DNA of 64,000 nt from Candidatus Pandoraea novymonadis (GTDB taxonomy: Bacteria > Pseudomonadota > Gammaproteobacteria > Burkholderiales > Burkholderiaceae). The DNA lies in NCBI RefSeq assembly GCF_003004665.1, contig NZ_MUHY01000001.1:1-64000 (forward strand), given 5' to 3'. The stretch's first letter is position 1. The number at the start of each line of letters is the position of its first letter. A program made the position numbers and the translations under genes. The notes under the pieces are model-generated. The model was not told where the DNA came from. It worked only from the letters and a program-made list of their open reading frames with translations, and ran no database searches. This document shows, piece after piece, positions 11,138-21,750 of this stretch.

Positions 11138-12343
11138 ATGATGAATACTGCATTGATTCTTCCCGGTAACTGGCTTGGTATGTTGGGCGGTGGCCAATTG
11201 GGGCGCATGTTTTGCTTTGCTGCTCAATCGATGGGCTATAAAGTGTGTGTTTTCGATCCAGATCCTTCCTGTCCAGCTAGTGGTGTAGCGGATCGATTGA
11301 TTACTGCTGATTATTTGGATGAGGAAAGACTGGCTGAACTCGCATCACTGTGTTCGGCGATTTCAATTGAATTTGAGAATGTCCCTGCGCGATCTTTAAA
11401 TTTCTTGTCGATGACGACAAACGTCACTCCGGCGGCACGTTGCGTTTCGATTGCTCAAGATCGTATTGCTGAGAAGCTTTTTATCAAAAGCTGCGGTGTC
11501 CCTGTGGCTCCCCATGTTGTTATAGAATCGGGCGATGTAATGGCGACAATTGACAATGACTCATTGTTGGCTGTTTTGCCAGGTATTTTAAAAACGGCAC
11601 GCTTAGGTTACGATGGCAAGGGGCAGGTGCGTGTTGCTACACCAATCGAAGTACGTAATGCTCATGCCCTATTGGGGAATGTGGCGTGTGTTTTAGAGAA
11701 GCAGCTTGACTTGGCCTACGAAGTATCTGTTTTGAGTGCTCGTGGTGCAGATGGTAACGTCAAAACCTATCCCCTTGTACAGAACCTTCATATCAGGGGT
11801 ATTCTAGCAACAACTATAGCACCATCGCCAGATGCTTCACCTGAACTACACGCATCTGCATGTGCAGCGGCCGAAATGCTTGCAACCCAAATGAATTATG
11901 TCGGCGTACTATGTGTTGAATTTTTCATTTTAAAGAATGGATCTTTGATTGTTAACGAAATAGCACCGCGTCCCCATAACAGTGGGCACTATACAATCGA
12001 TGCTTGTGTGGTGAGTCAGTTTGAACAGCAAGTTCGTACGATGACTGGGTTGCCGTTGGGCGAAACACGCCAACATTCGTCGGCCGTTATGTTGAATTTG
12101 CTGGGTGATTTATGGTTTTTGGAAAGGGGTGAAAATCGTCAACTGTCACCTGATTGGGCTTCAGTTGTAGCGGTACCTTGCGCTCGCCTTCACTTGTACG
12201 GTAAAGAAGAGGCTCGCGTTGGTCGGAAGATGGGCCACATTACGTTTGCTGCAAGTACGTTACAAGAGGCACGTGATGCGCTTGTGGCGACAGCGAAGTG
12301 TCTACATCTACAAATAGATGTAATGACTGATAAGCCAGCATGA
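11138..12343 (+). CDS. purK: N5-carboxyaminoimidazole ribonucleotide synthase
   Basis: This ATP-grasp enzyme makes N5-CAIR from AIR, bicarbonate and ATP, feeding PurE. The 401-aa protein shows the N-terminal Rossmann-like start [11 protein letters not shown], the ATP-grasp glycine loop in [12 protein letters not shown], and the metal/substrate segment [16 protein letters not shown]. It is full length. The gene lies third in the purC-purE-purK run, and the Sua5-family gene starts 25 bases later. Retention of purC, E, K and N in this window suggests that purine synthesis is still made by the bacterium. Confidence 0.96.
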   Translation: MMNTALILPGNWLGMLGGGQLGRMFCFAAQSMGYKVCVFDPDPSCPASGVADRLITADYLDEERLAELASLCSAISIEFENVPARSLNFLSMTTNVTPAARCVSIAQDRIAEKLFIKSCGVPVAPHVVIESGDVMATIDNDSLLAVLPGILKTARLGYDGKGQVRVATPIEVRNAHALLGNVACVLEKQLDLAYEVSVLSARGADGNVKTYPLVQNLHIRGILATTIAPSPDASPELHASACAAAEMLATQMNYVGVLCVEFFILKNGSLIVNEIAPRPHNSGHYTIDACVVSQFEQQVRTMTGLPLGETRQHSSAVMLNLLGDLWFLERGENRQLSPDWASVVAVPCARLHLYGKEEARVGRKMGHITFAASTLQEARDALVATAKCLHLQIDVMTDKPA

Positions 12344-12368
12344 TATCGTATCCTGAGATGCTTTTCCT

Positions 12369-13430
12369 TTGCTTATGTTGACGAAAGTGGATATTGAATA
12401 TGCTGCGACACGGTTGGTCGCAGGTGAACTGGTGGCGTTTTCGACGGAAACAGTCTATGGGCTTGGTGGTGATGCTGAGTGTCCTTCTGCAGTGGCTGCT
12501 ATCTATGCAGCTAAAGGGCGTCCGACTGACCATCCAGTCATCGTACATCTCTCTCCTGAGGGTGATCCGGCTTATTGGACGGATTATCTTCTGCCTTCTG
12601 CTCGCCGGTTGATCGATGCATTTTGGCCGGGACCACTGACATTGATCGTCAAGCGTGCGCCACACATTTCTATGGCAATTTCTGGAGGCCAAGATTCAGT
12701 GGGCTTGCGTTGCCCATCGCATCCTGTTGCACAGGCATTGCTACGTGATTTTGTTCGTCTGAAAGGTGGTCAAGCTGGTGTGGCTGCTCCATCTGCCAAT
12801 CGCTTCGGGCGCGTGAGTCCAACTTCTGCACAACACGTGCGTGATGAATTTCACGGCATGACAGGCGTTACCATTCATGTGCTCGATGGGGGTGCATGTA
12901 GTATTGGCATTGAATCGACGATTATCGATTTGTCACGTGGGTTCCCTGCATTGTTGCGACCAGGTCATGTGACACTGGAGGAAGTGGCGAATGTACTTGG
13001 GGAAATACCCCAATTGCCTGGGCAAGAGATTGGTAATGTTCCACGTGCGTCTGGTATGCTAAAAGCACATTATTCGCCACGTACACCTTTGTTCTTGTTG
13101 AATGCTGAAGAGATACTTTCGGTACTTTCCGTACATCCAGCTAACGCTCCCATGGCTGTTGTTGCTTTTCCTGCGACCTTGTCAAAAGTGTCGGTATTGC
13201 CTGCTGATATTTTCTCTGTAGCATTGCCGCATACACCAACGATGCTCGCAAATCAGCTTTATGCACTGCTGCGTCGTCTTGATCATATGGATATGTCCTG
13301 TATTTTATTTGAGGCATTGCCAGATATCTCGGATTGGGCTGCTATTAATGATCGACTGAGACGTGCAGCGGCGACGTTTCTTAATATTGAGCCTCTTCAT
13401 TTGATCGCGAAAGATAACATCATACGTTGA
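12369..13430 (+). CDS. Threonylcarbamoyl-AMP synthase, Sua5 type
   Basis: The protein makes threonylcarbamoyl-adenylate from Thr, bicarbonate and ATP, the first step of the t6A37 modification of tRNAs reading ANN codons. At 353 aa it is the two-domain Sua5 form. The YrdC domain (about 1-205) has FSTETVYGLGG, KGRPTDHP, APSANRFGRVSPTSA and GIESTIID. The linker contains RASGMLKAHYSPRTPL, the family signature, and is followed by the small C-terminal Sua5 domain. The start is the ATG at 12369, close behind purK, so translation in the same operon is likely. Confidence 0.94.
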   Translation: MLMLTKVDIEYAATRLVAGELVAFSTETVYGLGGDAECPSAVAAIYAAKGRPTDHPVIVHLSPEGDPAYWTDYLLPSARRLIDAFWPGPLTLIVKRAPHISMAISGGQDSVGLRCPSHPVAQALLRDFVRLKGGQAGVAAPSANRFGRVSPTSAQHVRDEFHGMTGVTIHVLDGGACSIGIESTIIDLSRGFPALLRPGHVTLEEVANVLGEIPQLPGQEIGNVPRASGMLKAHYSPRTPLFLLNAEEILSVLSVHPANAPMAVVAFPATLSKVSVLPADIFSVALPHTPTMLANQLYALLRRLDHMDMSCILFEALPDISDWAAINDRLRRAAATFLNIEPLHLIAKDNIIR

Positions 13431-14238
13431 TACATATTTTATTTTTCCTACGAAAGAAAGCATCGACGAAACTTTCGTAGCTTGGAATTTTAAAAAGCTA
13501 TACGATTGCGTAGAATTATGCCTGTTTCATTGGCAATAGTGATCGATATTAATGTAATCAGTGGCTGAGCAGTGCTTTATCCATCTTATGTAAAAAGAAC
13601 GGTGATGTTGGCGGTGTTTGTATATGCATCATTGCATGCTTAATGTCTGAGCCATTCTTAGCAATTAGGTCTATTATCGAAATATTGTATTTATCCAGGT
13701 ATTGCTTGTGATTTTTTTACACTATCTGGTATTTTGTTATTGGGCAAATTCCATTATGAAGAGCAGTTGTCGTGCTAAACGTTATTACATGACTTTCTTC
13801 ATGTTATGCTCGACTTTTGAGGATGTCTTGTCGTAATTTATGTAATGCGGCATTTACTTCCCCAGGTTTTTTTCGTAAATTGCCTGTGAGTGTTTTGATC
13901 TAATATATTTGTTCTGATGAATGGAAATTTGATGGACGAATCTTTTCTCTGCGCATAAAGAAAGGTCTGAGAATTTTTAAAAGAGTTATCTATGTTTTTA
14001 ATACAGACACTGGCTTCAGGTTTTATGAAAAACCATCTAGATATATTTTGTTTGGACGTGAGGTGTGTTAGTGTCTTCTAACATTAATTCGAGAAGATAT
14101 CTGCAGTGATTCCTTGCGTAGCTGGAGCGTCCGAAATACATGCTGATGAGCGCAGGCCTAGGTTTTTCGCGTGAGACTTAAGTGGACTGTACGTATTGGT
14201 TTTATCGTATTATCGCATCCCATTATTCGGAGGCGTGT
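13431..14238. other. Noncoding spacer before the RND pump (808 bp)
   Basis: No gene is visible. A 9-bp inverted repeat, CTACGAAAG (13448-13456) with CTTTCGTAG (13472-13480), lies just after the sua5 stop and could be a weak terminator, although no T tract follows. In Burkholderia the related pump genes usually have a TetR- or LysR-type regulator next to them. None is present here. The pump promoter should lie toward the right end. Confidence 0.5.
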
Positions 14239-15402
14239 ATGCATGCGAAGAAAAGTTCATCCTTGTCATGGATTGTTGCTGCATTGGTAACAATTACATT
14301 TGTTGCTTGCGGCAAGAAATCCGAAATGAGTCGACAGACGACGTTGCCTCCGGAAGTTGGTGTTGTGACCCTGCAGTCGGAAAGTGTGATGTTGAGAACA
14401 AATTTGCCGGGCCGTATTTTGCCATTTCGTGTAGCAGATGTTCGTGCACGTGTAAGTGGCACTGTGCTTAAGCGCGATTTCATTGAAGGTAGTGATGTGA
14501 AGCAGGGGCAGCGCCTATATAAAATAGATCCTGCGACGTATCAGGTGGCTTATAATAGCGCTAAAGCATTGCTTGCAAAGGCAGAAGCAAACGCCGCTTC
14601 GACTCGCTTGCTCGAACAGCGTTACAAAGAGCTTGTTGCTGTTGAGGCTGTCTCAAAACAAGAATATGCCAATGCTGTAGCATCGAATTTACAAGCTGAA
14701 GCTGATGTTGCGGCAGCCCGTGCTGCCGTAGAAACCACACGCATTAATTTAAATTACACGGATGTGCCTGCTCCGATTTCTGGCTGTACAGGACTGTCGA
14801 AAATCACAGAAGGTGCCTATGTGCAAGCTTCTACCGCTACGCTGATGACCACAATTCAGCAGATTGATCCGGTCTATGTGAACGTGTCGCAATCAACGAC
14901 GGATGTACTGCGGTTACGGCGTGAATTTGCAGAAGGTAGACTGAAGAATACAGATCCGAATGTCGCTAAAGTGACCTTGACGCTCGAAGATGGTACGGAA
15001 TATCCGTTGGCTGGAAAATTACAATTCTCCGATATCACCGTTGATTCGACCACAGGTTCAATTACCGCGCGTGCTATTTTTCAAAATCCCAGAAGGGAAT
15101 TGTTGCCTGGCATGTTTGTCCATGCAAGTTTAGAAGAAGGTGTGAGTGAAAAGGCATTACTTGTCCCACAACAAGCCGTGATGCGTGATCAAAAGGGGAA
15201 TGCGATCGCAATGATTGTGAATGCTGATGGTAAAGTTGAAACCCGGAAACTGATAACTGACCGTGCGATCGGTGATAAGTGGTTGGTGACGTCGGGACTT
15301 GCTTCTGGGGATAAAGTGATTGTCACAGGATTTCAGAAATTGCGGATGGGCTCATTGGCTAAACCAGTAGAAATTAATTTGCCGATAGAAACATTGAAAT
15401 AA
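14239..15402 (+). CDS. RND efflux pump periplasmic adaptor lipoprotein (AcrA/BpeA type)
   Basis: This membrane-fusion protein links the RND transporter to the outer-membrane channel. The chosen ATG (14239) has GGAGG six bases before it. The frame extends upstream to 14182 but without such a site. The resulting 387-aa protein starts with a lipoprotein signal ending FVAC (lipobox cysteine), followed by GKK. Then come the barrel-sandwich half LRTNLPGRILPFR, an alpha-hairpin rich in Ala/Glu (about 90-165), the lipoyl half DVPAPISGCTGLSK, and the beta-barrel/membrane-proximal domain (GMFVHASLEEG). It is the first gene of the three-gene pump cluster. Confidence 0.93.
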   Translation: MHAKKSSSLSWIVAALVTITFVACGKKSEMSRQTTLPPEVGVVTLQSESVMLRTNLPGRILPFRVADVRARVSGTVLKRDFIEGSDVKQGQRLYKIDPATYQVAYNSAKALLAKAEANAASTRLLEQRYKELVAVEAVSKQEYANAVASNLQAEADVAAARAAVETTRINLNYTDVPAPISGCTGLSKITEGAYVQASTATLMTTIQQIDPVYVNVSQSTTDVLRLRREFAEGRLKNTDPNVAKVTLTLEDGTEYPLAGKLQFSDITVDSTTGSITARAIFQNPRRELLPGMFVHASLEEGVSEKALLVPQQAVMRDQKGNAIAMIVNADGKVETRKLITDRAIGDKWLVTSGLASGDKVIVTGFQKLRMGSLAKPVEINLPIETLK

Positions 15403-15546
15403 CCAGCGACTACTTCCATGCGATTATAGTAGGGGTTAGAAATCATCGATTCGATCGGCATTTTATCTAGTGTTCGTCTAGCATCTGCAGGTGCTGCCCC
15501 ATTAGAAATTTTAAACACGAAAGTGCAATAACGCGGAGCCTTTTTC

Positions 15547-18500
15547 ATGGCAAAGTTTTTTATCGATCGCCCTATTTTTGCATGGGTGATCGCTATCGTC
15601 ATTATGCTTACTGGTGCACTTTCGATTTTGAAACTACCGGTTTCCCAATATCCTTCGATCGCACCGCCTTCTGTACAGATTTCTGCGATATATCCAGGTG
15701 CATCGGCACAAACGGTACAGGATACAGTCACACAGGTGATCGAGCAGCAGATGAACGGGATCGACAATCTTGAGTACATGTCTTCAACATCTGATAGTTC
15801 GGGAGCGGTTGGGATCACCCTAACGTTTTCGCAAGGGACAAACCCTGATATTGCTCAGATGCAGGTGCAAAACAAGTTGCAATTGGCCACGCCTTTGCTT
15901 CCACAGGAGGTACAGCAGCAAGGGATTAAGGTAGCAAAGGCAACCAAGAATTTTTTATTGGTCGTCGGCGTTTACTCAGACGATGGAAGTATGAGCGACA
16001 TTGATCTGGCGAACTATATTGCCGCTAATATGCAGGACTCGATCAGTCGGGTAAACGGGGTGGGTCAAGTACAATTATTTGGTTCGCAGTATGCCATGCG
16101 CATTTGGATCGATCCTGAAAAGCTCACGAGCTATAACCTGACAATAATCGATGCGATCAATGCAATTAAAGCTCAGAACGTACAGATTTCGGCAGGTGAG
16201 ATCGGTGGCGTGCCGGCAGTGAAAGGTCAGCAGCTTAATGCTCCTATCATGGTTCAGAGTCGTTTACAGACGCCGGAACAGTTTCGCAAGATTTTGTTAC
16301 GTGTTAATACAGACGGCTCGCAAGTGTGTTTGGGTGATGTCGGTCGGATCGAGTTGGGTGGCGAAAGCTATCAGGTCGTGGCCCGTTATAACGGGAAGCC
16401 TGCTGCTGGTCTTGCTGTTAAGCTGGCTACTGGTGCGAATGTCTTGCAAACAGCCAAAGCGGTCAAAAAGCAAGTTGCTGAGTTGGAACAATATTTCCCT
16501 GCCAGTATGAAGGTCGAATTTCCTTACGACACGACGCCGTTTGTGAAAATCTCGATTGAGAAAGTAATCAAAACTTTGATCGAAGGCATTATTCTCGTTT
16601 TTTTAGTAATGTATCTGTTTTTGCAGAATATTCGTGCCACAATCATTCCAACGATTGCAGTCCCCGTCGTTCTATTGGGCACGATTGGCATTATGAATGC
16701 CGCTAATTTCTCAATCAATACACTGTCTATGTTCGGGTTGGTACTTGCCATTGGACTGCTAGTCGACGATGCTATTGTTGTGGTGGAAAACGTTGAGCGT
16801 GTCATGTGTACGGAGGGATTGTCACCAAAAGAAGCTACGAAGAAGGCAATGGGGCAGATTATAGGGGCCTTGTTGGGGGTAGCTCTGGTATTGTCTGCAG
16901 TATTTGTGCCAATGGCGTTTTTCGGTGGTTCGACGGGTGCTATCTATCGTCAATTTTCGCTGACGATAGTTGCGGCGATGGGCTTATCGGTTTTAGTGGC
17001 TATTGTGTTGACACCTGCTATGTGTGCCACCATTCTAAAGCCGATTAAGAGAGACTCGTTTGATGAGAATCGTGGTTTTTTTGGTTGGTTTAACAACATG
17101 TTTGAGCGTAGCAGTCGCGCTTATCAAGGGCAAATAAGTAGGCTTATCACACGCTCGACACCTTATGTTATTAGCTACATAGCCATTATTGGGGTAGTTG
17201 GATTGCTTTTTGTTCGTATGTCGACGGCGTTTCTCCCAGACGAAGATCAGGGCTACTTCTTTAATCTAGTTCAATTACCGCCAGGTGCGACGCAAGAGCG
17301 TACACTTGAAGTGATGAAGGGCGTTGAGACACATTATCTTGAAAGTGAGAGGGATGCAGTCCACTCCATCTTTACAGTGACTGGTTTTGGTTTTAATGGT
17401 CGTGGGCAGAACGTAGGTTTGGCATTTGCGATGATGCGTCCTTGGGATCAACGTAAGTCGAGAGATTTGAAAGTACAATCCGTGATTCTTCGTTCTTATC
17501 AAGCTTTTGCTGCCGTGAAGGAAGCTATGATATTCGCGGTCAACCCACCATCCGTACCAGAGCTAGGCAATGCTGGCGGTGTTAACTTTGAATTGCAAGA
17601 TCGTGCTGGTCTGGGTCATGGAATCTTGATGGCAGCACGTGATCAAATGATCAGTGCAGCGGCGAAAAACCCAAATTTATCGCAAGTGCGTCCAAATGGT
17701 TTAGACGATAGTGCGCAGTATAAGGTTGATATTGACAATGAAAGAGCACTTGCGCTTGGTGTGGCGTTGTCGGAAATTTATACAACACTGTCCGCCTCCT
17801 ATGGTTCTTTTTACATTAATGACTTTATTGATCATGGCCGAGTGAAAAGAGTTTATCTACAGGCAGATGCGAAGTCGCGGATGTTACCACAAGATATTAA
17901 CGCACTGTATGTACGCAACACGAAAGGAGAGATGGTTCCATTTTCTAGTTTTGCGTCTGCACACTGGGTTCAAGGATCACCGCGCTTGGAGCGTTATAAC
18001 GGTGTACCAGCGCTGGAGATTCAGGGTATGCCTGCGCCAGGCAAGAGCTCGGGGGATGCAATGAAGAGTATCGAGGAAATTGCTAAGAATTTGCCTGCTG
18101 GGATTGGTTTGGAGTGGACCGGTTTATCGTTTGAGGAGCGTTTGTCGAGAGCACAAGCGCCAGCACTGTACGTACTCTCAATTTTATTGGTGTTCTTGTG
18201 TTTGGCTGCATTGTATGAAAGTTGGTCGATTCCATTTGCTGTTATTCTTGTGGTGCCTTTGGGAGTGCTTGGTGCATTGTTGGCCGCATCCTTGCGTGGT
18301 TTGTCGAATGACGTTTATTTCCAGGTTGGGTTATTGACGACCGTAGGTTTATCTGCCAAGAATGCAATTTTGATTGTCGAATTTGCAAATGGTTTGCAAA
18401 AGCGAGGATGGTCCGTCTTTGATGCGACGTTGGAGGCGGTGCGTTTGCGTTTACGACCAATCATCATGACCTCGATGGCGTTTGTGCTTGGTGTGTTACC

Positions 18501-18642
18501 ACTGGTGATTGCTAATGGTCCAGGCTCCGCTGGCCAGAATGCCATTGGAACGGGTGTAATCGGTGGTATGCTTTCGGCAACATTTCTTGCGATCTACTAT
18601 GTACCTATCTTTTTCGTGTTGGTACGAAAAAATGTCAAGTAG
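15547..18642 (+). CDS. RND multidrug efflux transporter, inner-membrane subunit (AcrB/BpeB type)
   Basis: This proton-driven trimeric exporter of the HAE1 family takes substrates from the periplasm or inner membrane. At 1031 aa it is full length. It starts with [14 protein letters not shown], the first transmembrane helix of the family. The proton relay is intact: Asp407 and Asp408 in [15 protein letters not shown], and the partner Lys938 in [13 protein letters not shown]. The porter repeats ([19 protein letters not shown]) are present in both halves, with 12 membrane segments expected. A GGAG site precedes the ATG. The absence of stops in a 3-kb gene in this genome indicates continuing selection. 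Substrates cannot be told from sequence. Confidence 0.95.
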   Translation: MAKFFIDRPIFAWVIAIVIMLTGALSILKLPVSQYPSIAPPSVQISAIYPGASAQTVQDTVTQVIEQQMNGIDNLEYMSSTSDSSGAVGITLTFSQGTNPDIAQMQVQNKLQLATPLLPQEVQQQGIKVAKATKNFLLVVGVYSDDGSMSDIDLANYIAANMQDSISRVNGVGQVQLFGSQYAMRIWIDPEKLTSYNLTIIDAINAIKAQNVQISAGEIGGVPAVKGQQLNAPIMVQSRLQTPEQFRKILLRVNTDGSQVCLGDVGRIELGGESYQVVARYNGKPAAGLAVKLATGANVLQTAKAVKKQVAELEQYFPASMKVEFPYDTTPFVKISIEKVIKTLIEGIILVFLVMYLFLQNIRATIIPTIAVPVVLLGTIGIMNAANFSINTLSMFGLVLAIGLLVDDAIVVVENVERVMCTEGLSPKEATKKAMGQIIGALLGVALVLSAVFVPMAFFGGSTGAIYRQFSLTIVAAMGLSVLVAIVLTPAMCATILKPIKRDSFDENRGFFGWFNNMFERSSRAYQGQISRLITRSTPYVISYIAIIGVVGLLFVRMSTAFLPDEDQGYFFNLVQLPPGATQERTLEVMKGVETHYLESERDAVHSIFTVTGFGFNGRGQNVGLAFAMMRPWDQRKSRDLKVQSVILRSYQAFAAVKEAMIFAVNPPSVPELGNAGGVNFELQDRAGLGHGILMAARDQMISAAAKNPNLSQVRPNGLDDSAQYKVDIDNERALALGVALSEIYTTLSASYGSFYINDFIDHGRVKRVYLQADAKSRMLPQDINALYVRNTKGEMVPFSSFASAHWVQGSPRLERYNGVPALEIQGMPAPGKSSGDAMKSIEEIAKNLPAGIGLEWTGLSFEERLSRAQAPALYVLSILLVFLCLAALYESWSIPFAVILVVPLGVLGALLAASLRGLSNDVYFQVGLLTTVGLSAKNAILIVEFANGLQKRGWSVFDATLEAVRLRLRPIIMTSMAFVLGVLPLVIANGPGSAGQNAIGTGVIGGMLSATFLAIYYVPIFFVLVRKNVK

Positions 18643-18734
18643 TAGTCGACTCAATACAGGGGGATATTCTGAAATACTTAGTATATCCTCTGCATCAGCA
18701 GGGGATATCCCTACTAAGTAAGAAGGGAATTTAT

Positions 18735-20207
18735 ATGTTAGTGAAAGTATTGCCGATGTCTTTGCCCGTGACATTGCTGGTTGCTTGCACGTTGGCACCA
18801 CGCTATGAGACACCGGCCTTGCCGGTGTCGGCAACCTTTCCAATGGGGACGGTTGAAAAGACATTAGAGTTGGCTAACCCAAACAGTACTATTGATCAGA
18901 AAGCCCATGTGATGGCGGCTGATATTGGCTGGCGAAATTTTTTCCCTGATCTGCGTTTACAGAAATTGATTGAAATTGCGTTGGTTAATAACCGTGATTT
19001 ACGTCTATCAGCACTCAATATCGAGGCCGCACGCGCACAGTATCAGATTCAACGTTCTGAGCTTTTGCCATTGGTGCGCACTACCGGTCAGGCTACTATT
19101 CAGCATTTGCCTGTAGATTTTTCAGTGGAAACTAGTTCCCGCATTAATCGCCAGTACTCGGTAGGTTTGGGATTTGCTTCGTATGAGCTCGATTTTTTCG
19201 GGCGTGTTCAGAATCTGAAAAATCAAGCTCTTGAGCAATATCTGGCAACTGAAGATTCGCGACGGAGTGCTCAGATCACTTTGGTTGCGGAAGTAGCGAC
19301 CGCTTATATGACGTGGTTGGCTGATCAACGGTTATTGCATATGGCAAATGAAATATTGTTGAGTCAACAAACATCGTACGCATTGAGCAAACGAAGTTTT
19401 GAGGTCGGTGCAATTTCTGGATTGGATTTGAGTGATGCACAAACTGGCTTGGAGATTGCTCGTAGCAGATTGGCACAATACACTCGTCAAGTGGATGAGG
19501 ACGTAAATATACTTACATTGTTAATTGGATCTGAGCTACCCGTTAATTTGCCACCGGGTCGTACTCTCGATAATCAATTACTACTAACTGATCTTCCATC
19601 TGGGTTGCCCTCCGATTTGCTGTTGCGACGCCCTGATATTACTTTGGCAGAACATCAGCTCAAAGCTGCTAATGCTAACATTGGCGTAGCGAGAGCCGCG
19701 TTCTTTCCAAGTATCTCGCTGACCTCATCGGCGGGATTGGCGAGTGCATCGCTTGGTCGATTGTTTAATGGAAGACAAGGAGTATGGATGTTTTCACCAT
19801 CCATTAACCTTCCAATCTTCTCCCGAGATTCTTTGATTGTCGGACTTGATCTAGCAAAACTGCAAAAGCGTATTGAGATCGCCAATTACGAGAAAGCTAT
19901 TCAATCAGCATTTCGTGAAGTGGCTGATGCCTTGGCCGCGCGTCGTACTCTCAATCAACAGCTTGTTGCACAAGAGTCCATAGTTAAGGCAAGTAGTGAT
20001 GTTTATCGTTTATCTGATCTTCGATATCATCATGGCGTGGATCGTTTATTGGATATGCTTGTAGCGCAACGCAGATTATATAGTGCTCAACAGGGTTTGA
20101 TTGGCATGCGTCTGGCGTATTGGATAAATCTCGTTGGTTTGTATAAGGCACTTGGCGGTGGATGGGAAGAGTATACTGCGCTTCCAAAGAATCCTTCGCC
20201 TCACTAA
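18735..20207 (+). CDS. RND pump outer-membrane channel (OprM/NodT family lipoprotein)
   Basis: This TolC-like outer-membrane factor forms the exit duct of the pump. At 490 aa it has a short signal with the lipobox LLVAC (Cys at about residue 18), followed by the TLAPRYETP start typical of OprM/OprB. The two repeated OEP domains are recognisable, with DLRLSALNIEAARAQYQ and RRPDITLAEHQLKAANANIG as family markers. It is preceded by an AAGGGA ribosome-binding site and follows the transporter after 92 bases. All three parts of a tripartite pump are therefore present and intact. Confidence 0.94.
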   Translation: MLVKVLPMSLPVTLLVACTLAPRYETPALPVSATFPMGTVEKTLELANPNSTIDQKAHVMAADIGWRNFFPDLRLQKLIEIALVNNRDLRLSALNIEAARAQYQIQRSELLPLVRTTGQATIQHLPVDFSVETSSRINRQYSVGLGFASYELDFFGRVQNLKNQALEQYLATEDSRRSAQITLVAEVATAYMTWLADQRLLHMANEILLSQQTSYALSKRSFEVGAISGLDLSDAQTGLEIARSRLAQYTRQVDEDVNILTLLIGSELPVNLPPGRTLDNQLLLTDLPSGLPSDLLLRRPDITLAEHQLKAANANIGVARAAFFPSISLTSSAGLASASLGRLFNGRQGVWMFSPSINLPIFSRDSLIVGLDLAKLQKRIEIANYEKAIQSAFREVADALAARRTLNQQLVAQESIVKASSDVYRLSDLRYHHGVDRLLDMLVAQRRLYSAQQGLIGMRLAYWINLVGLYKALGGGWEEYTALPKNPSPH

Positions 20208-20415
20208 GCCTTACGACTTTCCTTTGCGGGAATAGCACGGTACAGTGTATTGCAAAAAACCATGAAATACGCACCAGGTTATTTTCTTTATAGTTACTGA
20301 TTATCGTCTTGAAAAGTGACTGACCACGTGAAATGGAAAGCTGATTTTTAAAATCTTTCTAATTTCTATCAGTACTAGAGGAGCTTATGAAAGAACGGAA
20401 AATTTAGTGAATATA

Positions 20416-20760
20416 CTATTTTTTTGTAGAATTTTTCGTAACCGTTTTCTGCCAGAATTGAACTGCTTGCCAAGCTAGGAAAACAAGACTGCTCCATTTA
20501 ACAAGTTTTTGGAAAGTAGTCCCCAACGGTGTTTTTCGCGACAATCCCGTGAGCGCCAACGATGCTAGTGGGCTGAAGTGGCGTGGTAACAGTAGTTTCA
20601 ACCAACGGAAGCCGCGTAGCCGGTTGCATGTATTGCAAGCGTCTAATACGAGTTCCGCTCGTTCGATAGCGATCCGCGTCAATAGAATTTCTTTTCGAAT
20701 CGCTAACAACTCACGGCGCGAGGTGCGAGAGCGATTCGCGGGATTGGGATTGTTTGCCAC
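20416..20760 (-). CDS. Small hypothetical protein of the YqjD-YqjE cluster (YqjK-like)
   Basis: The 114-aa protein has a basic, coiled N-terminus (RTSRRELLAIRKEILLTRIAIERAEL), a middle LRGFRWLKLLLP, and a C-terminal hydrophobic stretch (about 85-103, SLVFLAWQAVQFWQ) that could be one membrane segment. It starts 13 bases after the YqjE-like gene and is the third gene of that unit. In enterobacteria the third gene of yqjD-yqjE-yqjK codes for a small protein of this kind. I assign it by position and general features only. Function unknown. Confidence 0.7.
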   Translation of the reverse strand: MANNPNPANRSRTSRRELLAIRKEILLTRIAIERAELVLDACNTCNRLRGFRWLKLLLPRHFSPLASLALTGLSRKTPLGTTFQKLVKWSSLVFLAWQAVQFWQKTVTKNSTKK

Positions 20761-20773
20761 GATGCAACCTCCC

Positions 20774-21157
20774 TTAGTCTGAGTGCAGTGTGATGTAGTC
20801 CTTCTCGAACTCGGCTATAGTTCCTTCGAAAGGCAAAGGAGCATCGCGCAAAATTTTGCGCGCAAAAGCCGCACAGAATAACGCTAGTAGCAGATAAACC
20901 ACGAGAATTACGATCATTGCTTGCCAGCGCCACGTTTCCCAAAATAGAACCATAATTAGTGCAGTTAACACTACGAGGCCTAGAAAACCGAATAACATGG
21001 CAGATAAACTGAGAAGTGCGATCTCTAGCAGGCGTTCTTTTTCTTGCGTCAGTTCAATCCCAATGAGTTCGATACGTGATTTTGCGATTTCAAGCACCGA
21101 TTTGCCGATTTTTCGGACAGATGATAGAGGCGGAGAGGTTCGATTATTCTCTGTCAT
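20774..21157 (-). CDS. YqjE-family (phage holin family) inner-membrane protein
   Basis: The 127-aa protein has an amphipathic N-terminal half (VLEIAKSRIELIGIELTQEKERLLEIA) followed by two hydrophobic helices (about 49-72 and 77-100) joined by a short WETWRWQA turn, the pattern of YqjE/Pfam holin_3_6. The name phage holin family is historical and no prophage genes are near. In E. coli the neighbour YqjD binds ribosomes at the membrane in stationary phase. YqjE itself has no settled role. It follows the YqjD-like gene after 80 bases on the same strand. Confidence 0.85.
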   Translation of the reverse strand: MTENNRTSPPLSSVRKIGKSVLEIAKSRIELIGIELTQEKERLLEIALLSLSAMLFGFLGLVVLTALIMVLFWETWRWQAMIVILVVYLLLALFCAAFARKILRDAPLPFEGTIAEFEKDYITLHSD

Positions 21158-21237
21158 GGTTTGTTTAGTCTATGGCTCGTCTGTGGCTTTTTGGTAACTT
21201 TTATAGGTATAGTTGGTGAAAGCCACAGACGATGAAT

Positions 21238-21513
21238 TTACTTGCGATTCAGCAGTAAGCCGATCACCAAACCAATGCCCGTTGCAATGCCAACAGCCTT
21301 CCATGGATGATCATGTACGTAATCATCAGTCACTCGTGCTGCTTGCTTGCTCCTCTCAACGACAACGACCTGAGCATCTGAGGCTTTTTCTTTTGCTTGT
21401 TTCAGAAGTGATAGCGCTTTTTCGCTCAATTCTGAAGCACGTTCTTCTGTCGTGCTCGCTGCTTGTTTGAGCAACTCTTCTGCATCAGCCAATACAGTTT
21501 TTATGTCCGTCAT
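21238..21513 (-). CDS. YqjD/ElaB-family (DUF883) membrane protein
   Basis: At 91 aa it is a typical DUF883 protein. It has a long alpha-helical, Ala/Glu/Lys-rich region (3-65) and then DDYVHDHPWKAVGIATGIGLVIGLL, which gives a C-terminal tail anchor, and the closing NRK. In E. coli YqjD, ElaB and YgaM are inner-membrane C-tail-anchored proteins that associate with ribosomes in stationary phase. The same role here is inference. A GGAGGC ribosome-binding site lies before the ATG. It is the first gene of the three-gene unit, and its upstream spacer contains three strong hairpins. Confidence 0.9.
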   Translation of the reverse strand: MTDIKTVLADAEELLKQAASTTEERASELSEKALSLLKQAKEKASDAQVVVVERSKQAARVTDDYVHDHPWKAVGIATGIGLVIGLLLNRK

Positions 21514-21600
21514 TGATGCCTCCTTTCTATTCGATGTTGCACCAAGATCATTTTATGTTAGAAAGTCGTATCTAAAAAATACAACTTTAGTATATATGAC

Positions 21601-21620
21601 CCTTAGTATTTTTACTAGGG
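21601..21620. repeat. Short inverted repeat, 8-bp stem
   Basis: CCTTAGTA (21601-21608) pairs with TACTAGGG (21613-21620) around a four-base T loop, with one G-T pair. It abuts the larger hairpin that starts at 21620. Confidence 0.5.
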
Positions 21621-21667
21621 AACAATATTTTTTACTCATACAATAAAAAAATATTGTTCATTTTTTA
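21620..21667 (+). terminator. Terminator-like AT-rich hairpin
   Basis: A 15-base left arm (21620-21634) pairs with 21644-21659, which has one bulged A, and the hairpin is followed by A and a six-T tract on the plus strand. It has the form of an intrinsic terminator but no plus-strand gene lies just upstream. It may be a relic of a lost gene or act on transcripts in the other direction. Confidence 0.5.
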
Positions 21668-21750
21668 GAGAGCAGTGTGTATTCCATGAAATGGAATGTT
21701 CCACTATTGGTTCACGCTTTTGATGCACACAAAGGTTTCGTTAGCTGAAT

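Noticed and set aside
13448-13480. Terminator after sua5
   Set aside because: The stem is only 9 bp with a 15-base loop and no T tract follows, so support is too weak to list as a terminator.
20774-21157. Possible prophage because of a phage holin family protein
   Set aside because: The YqjE family carries this name for structural reasons, and the YqjD-YqjE neighbourhood is chromosomal. No other phage genes are present.
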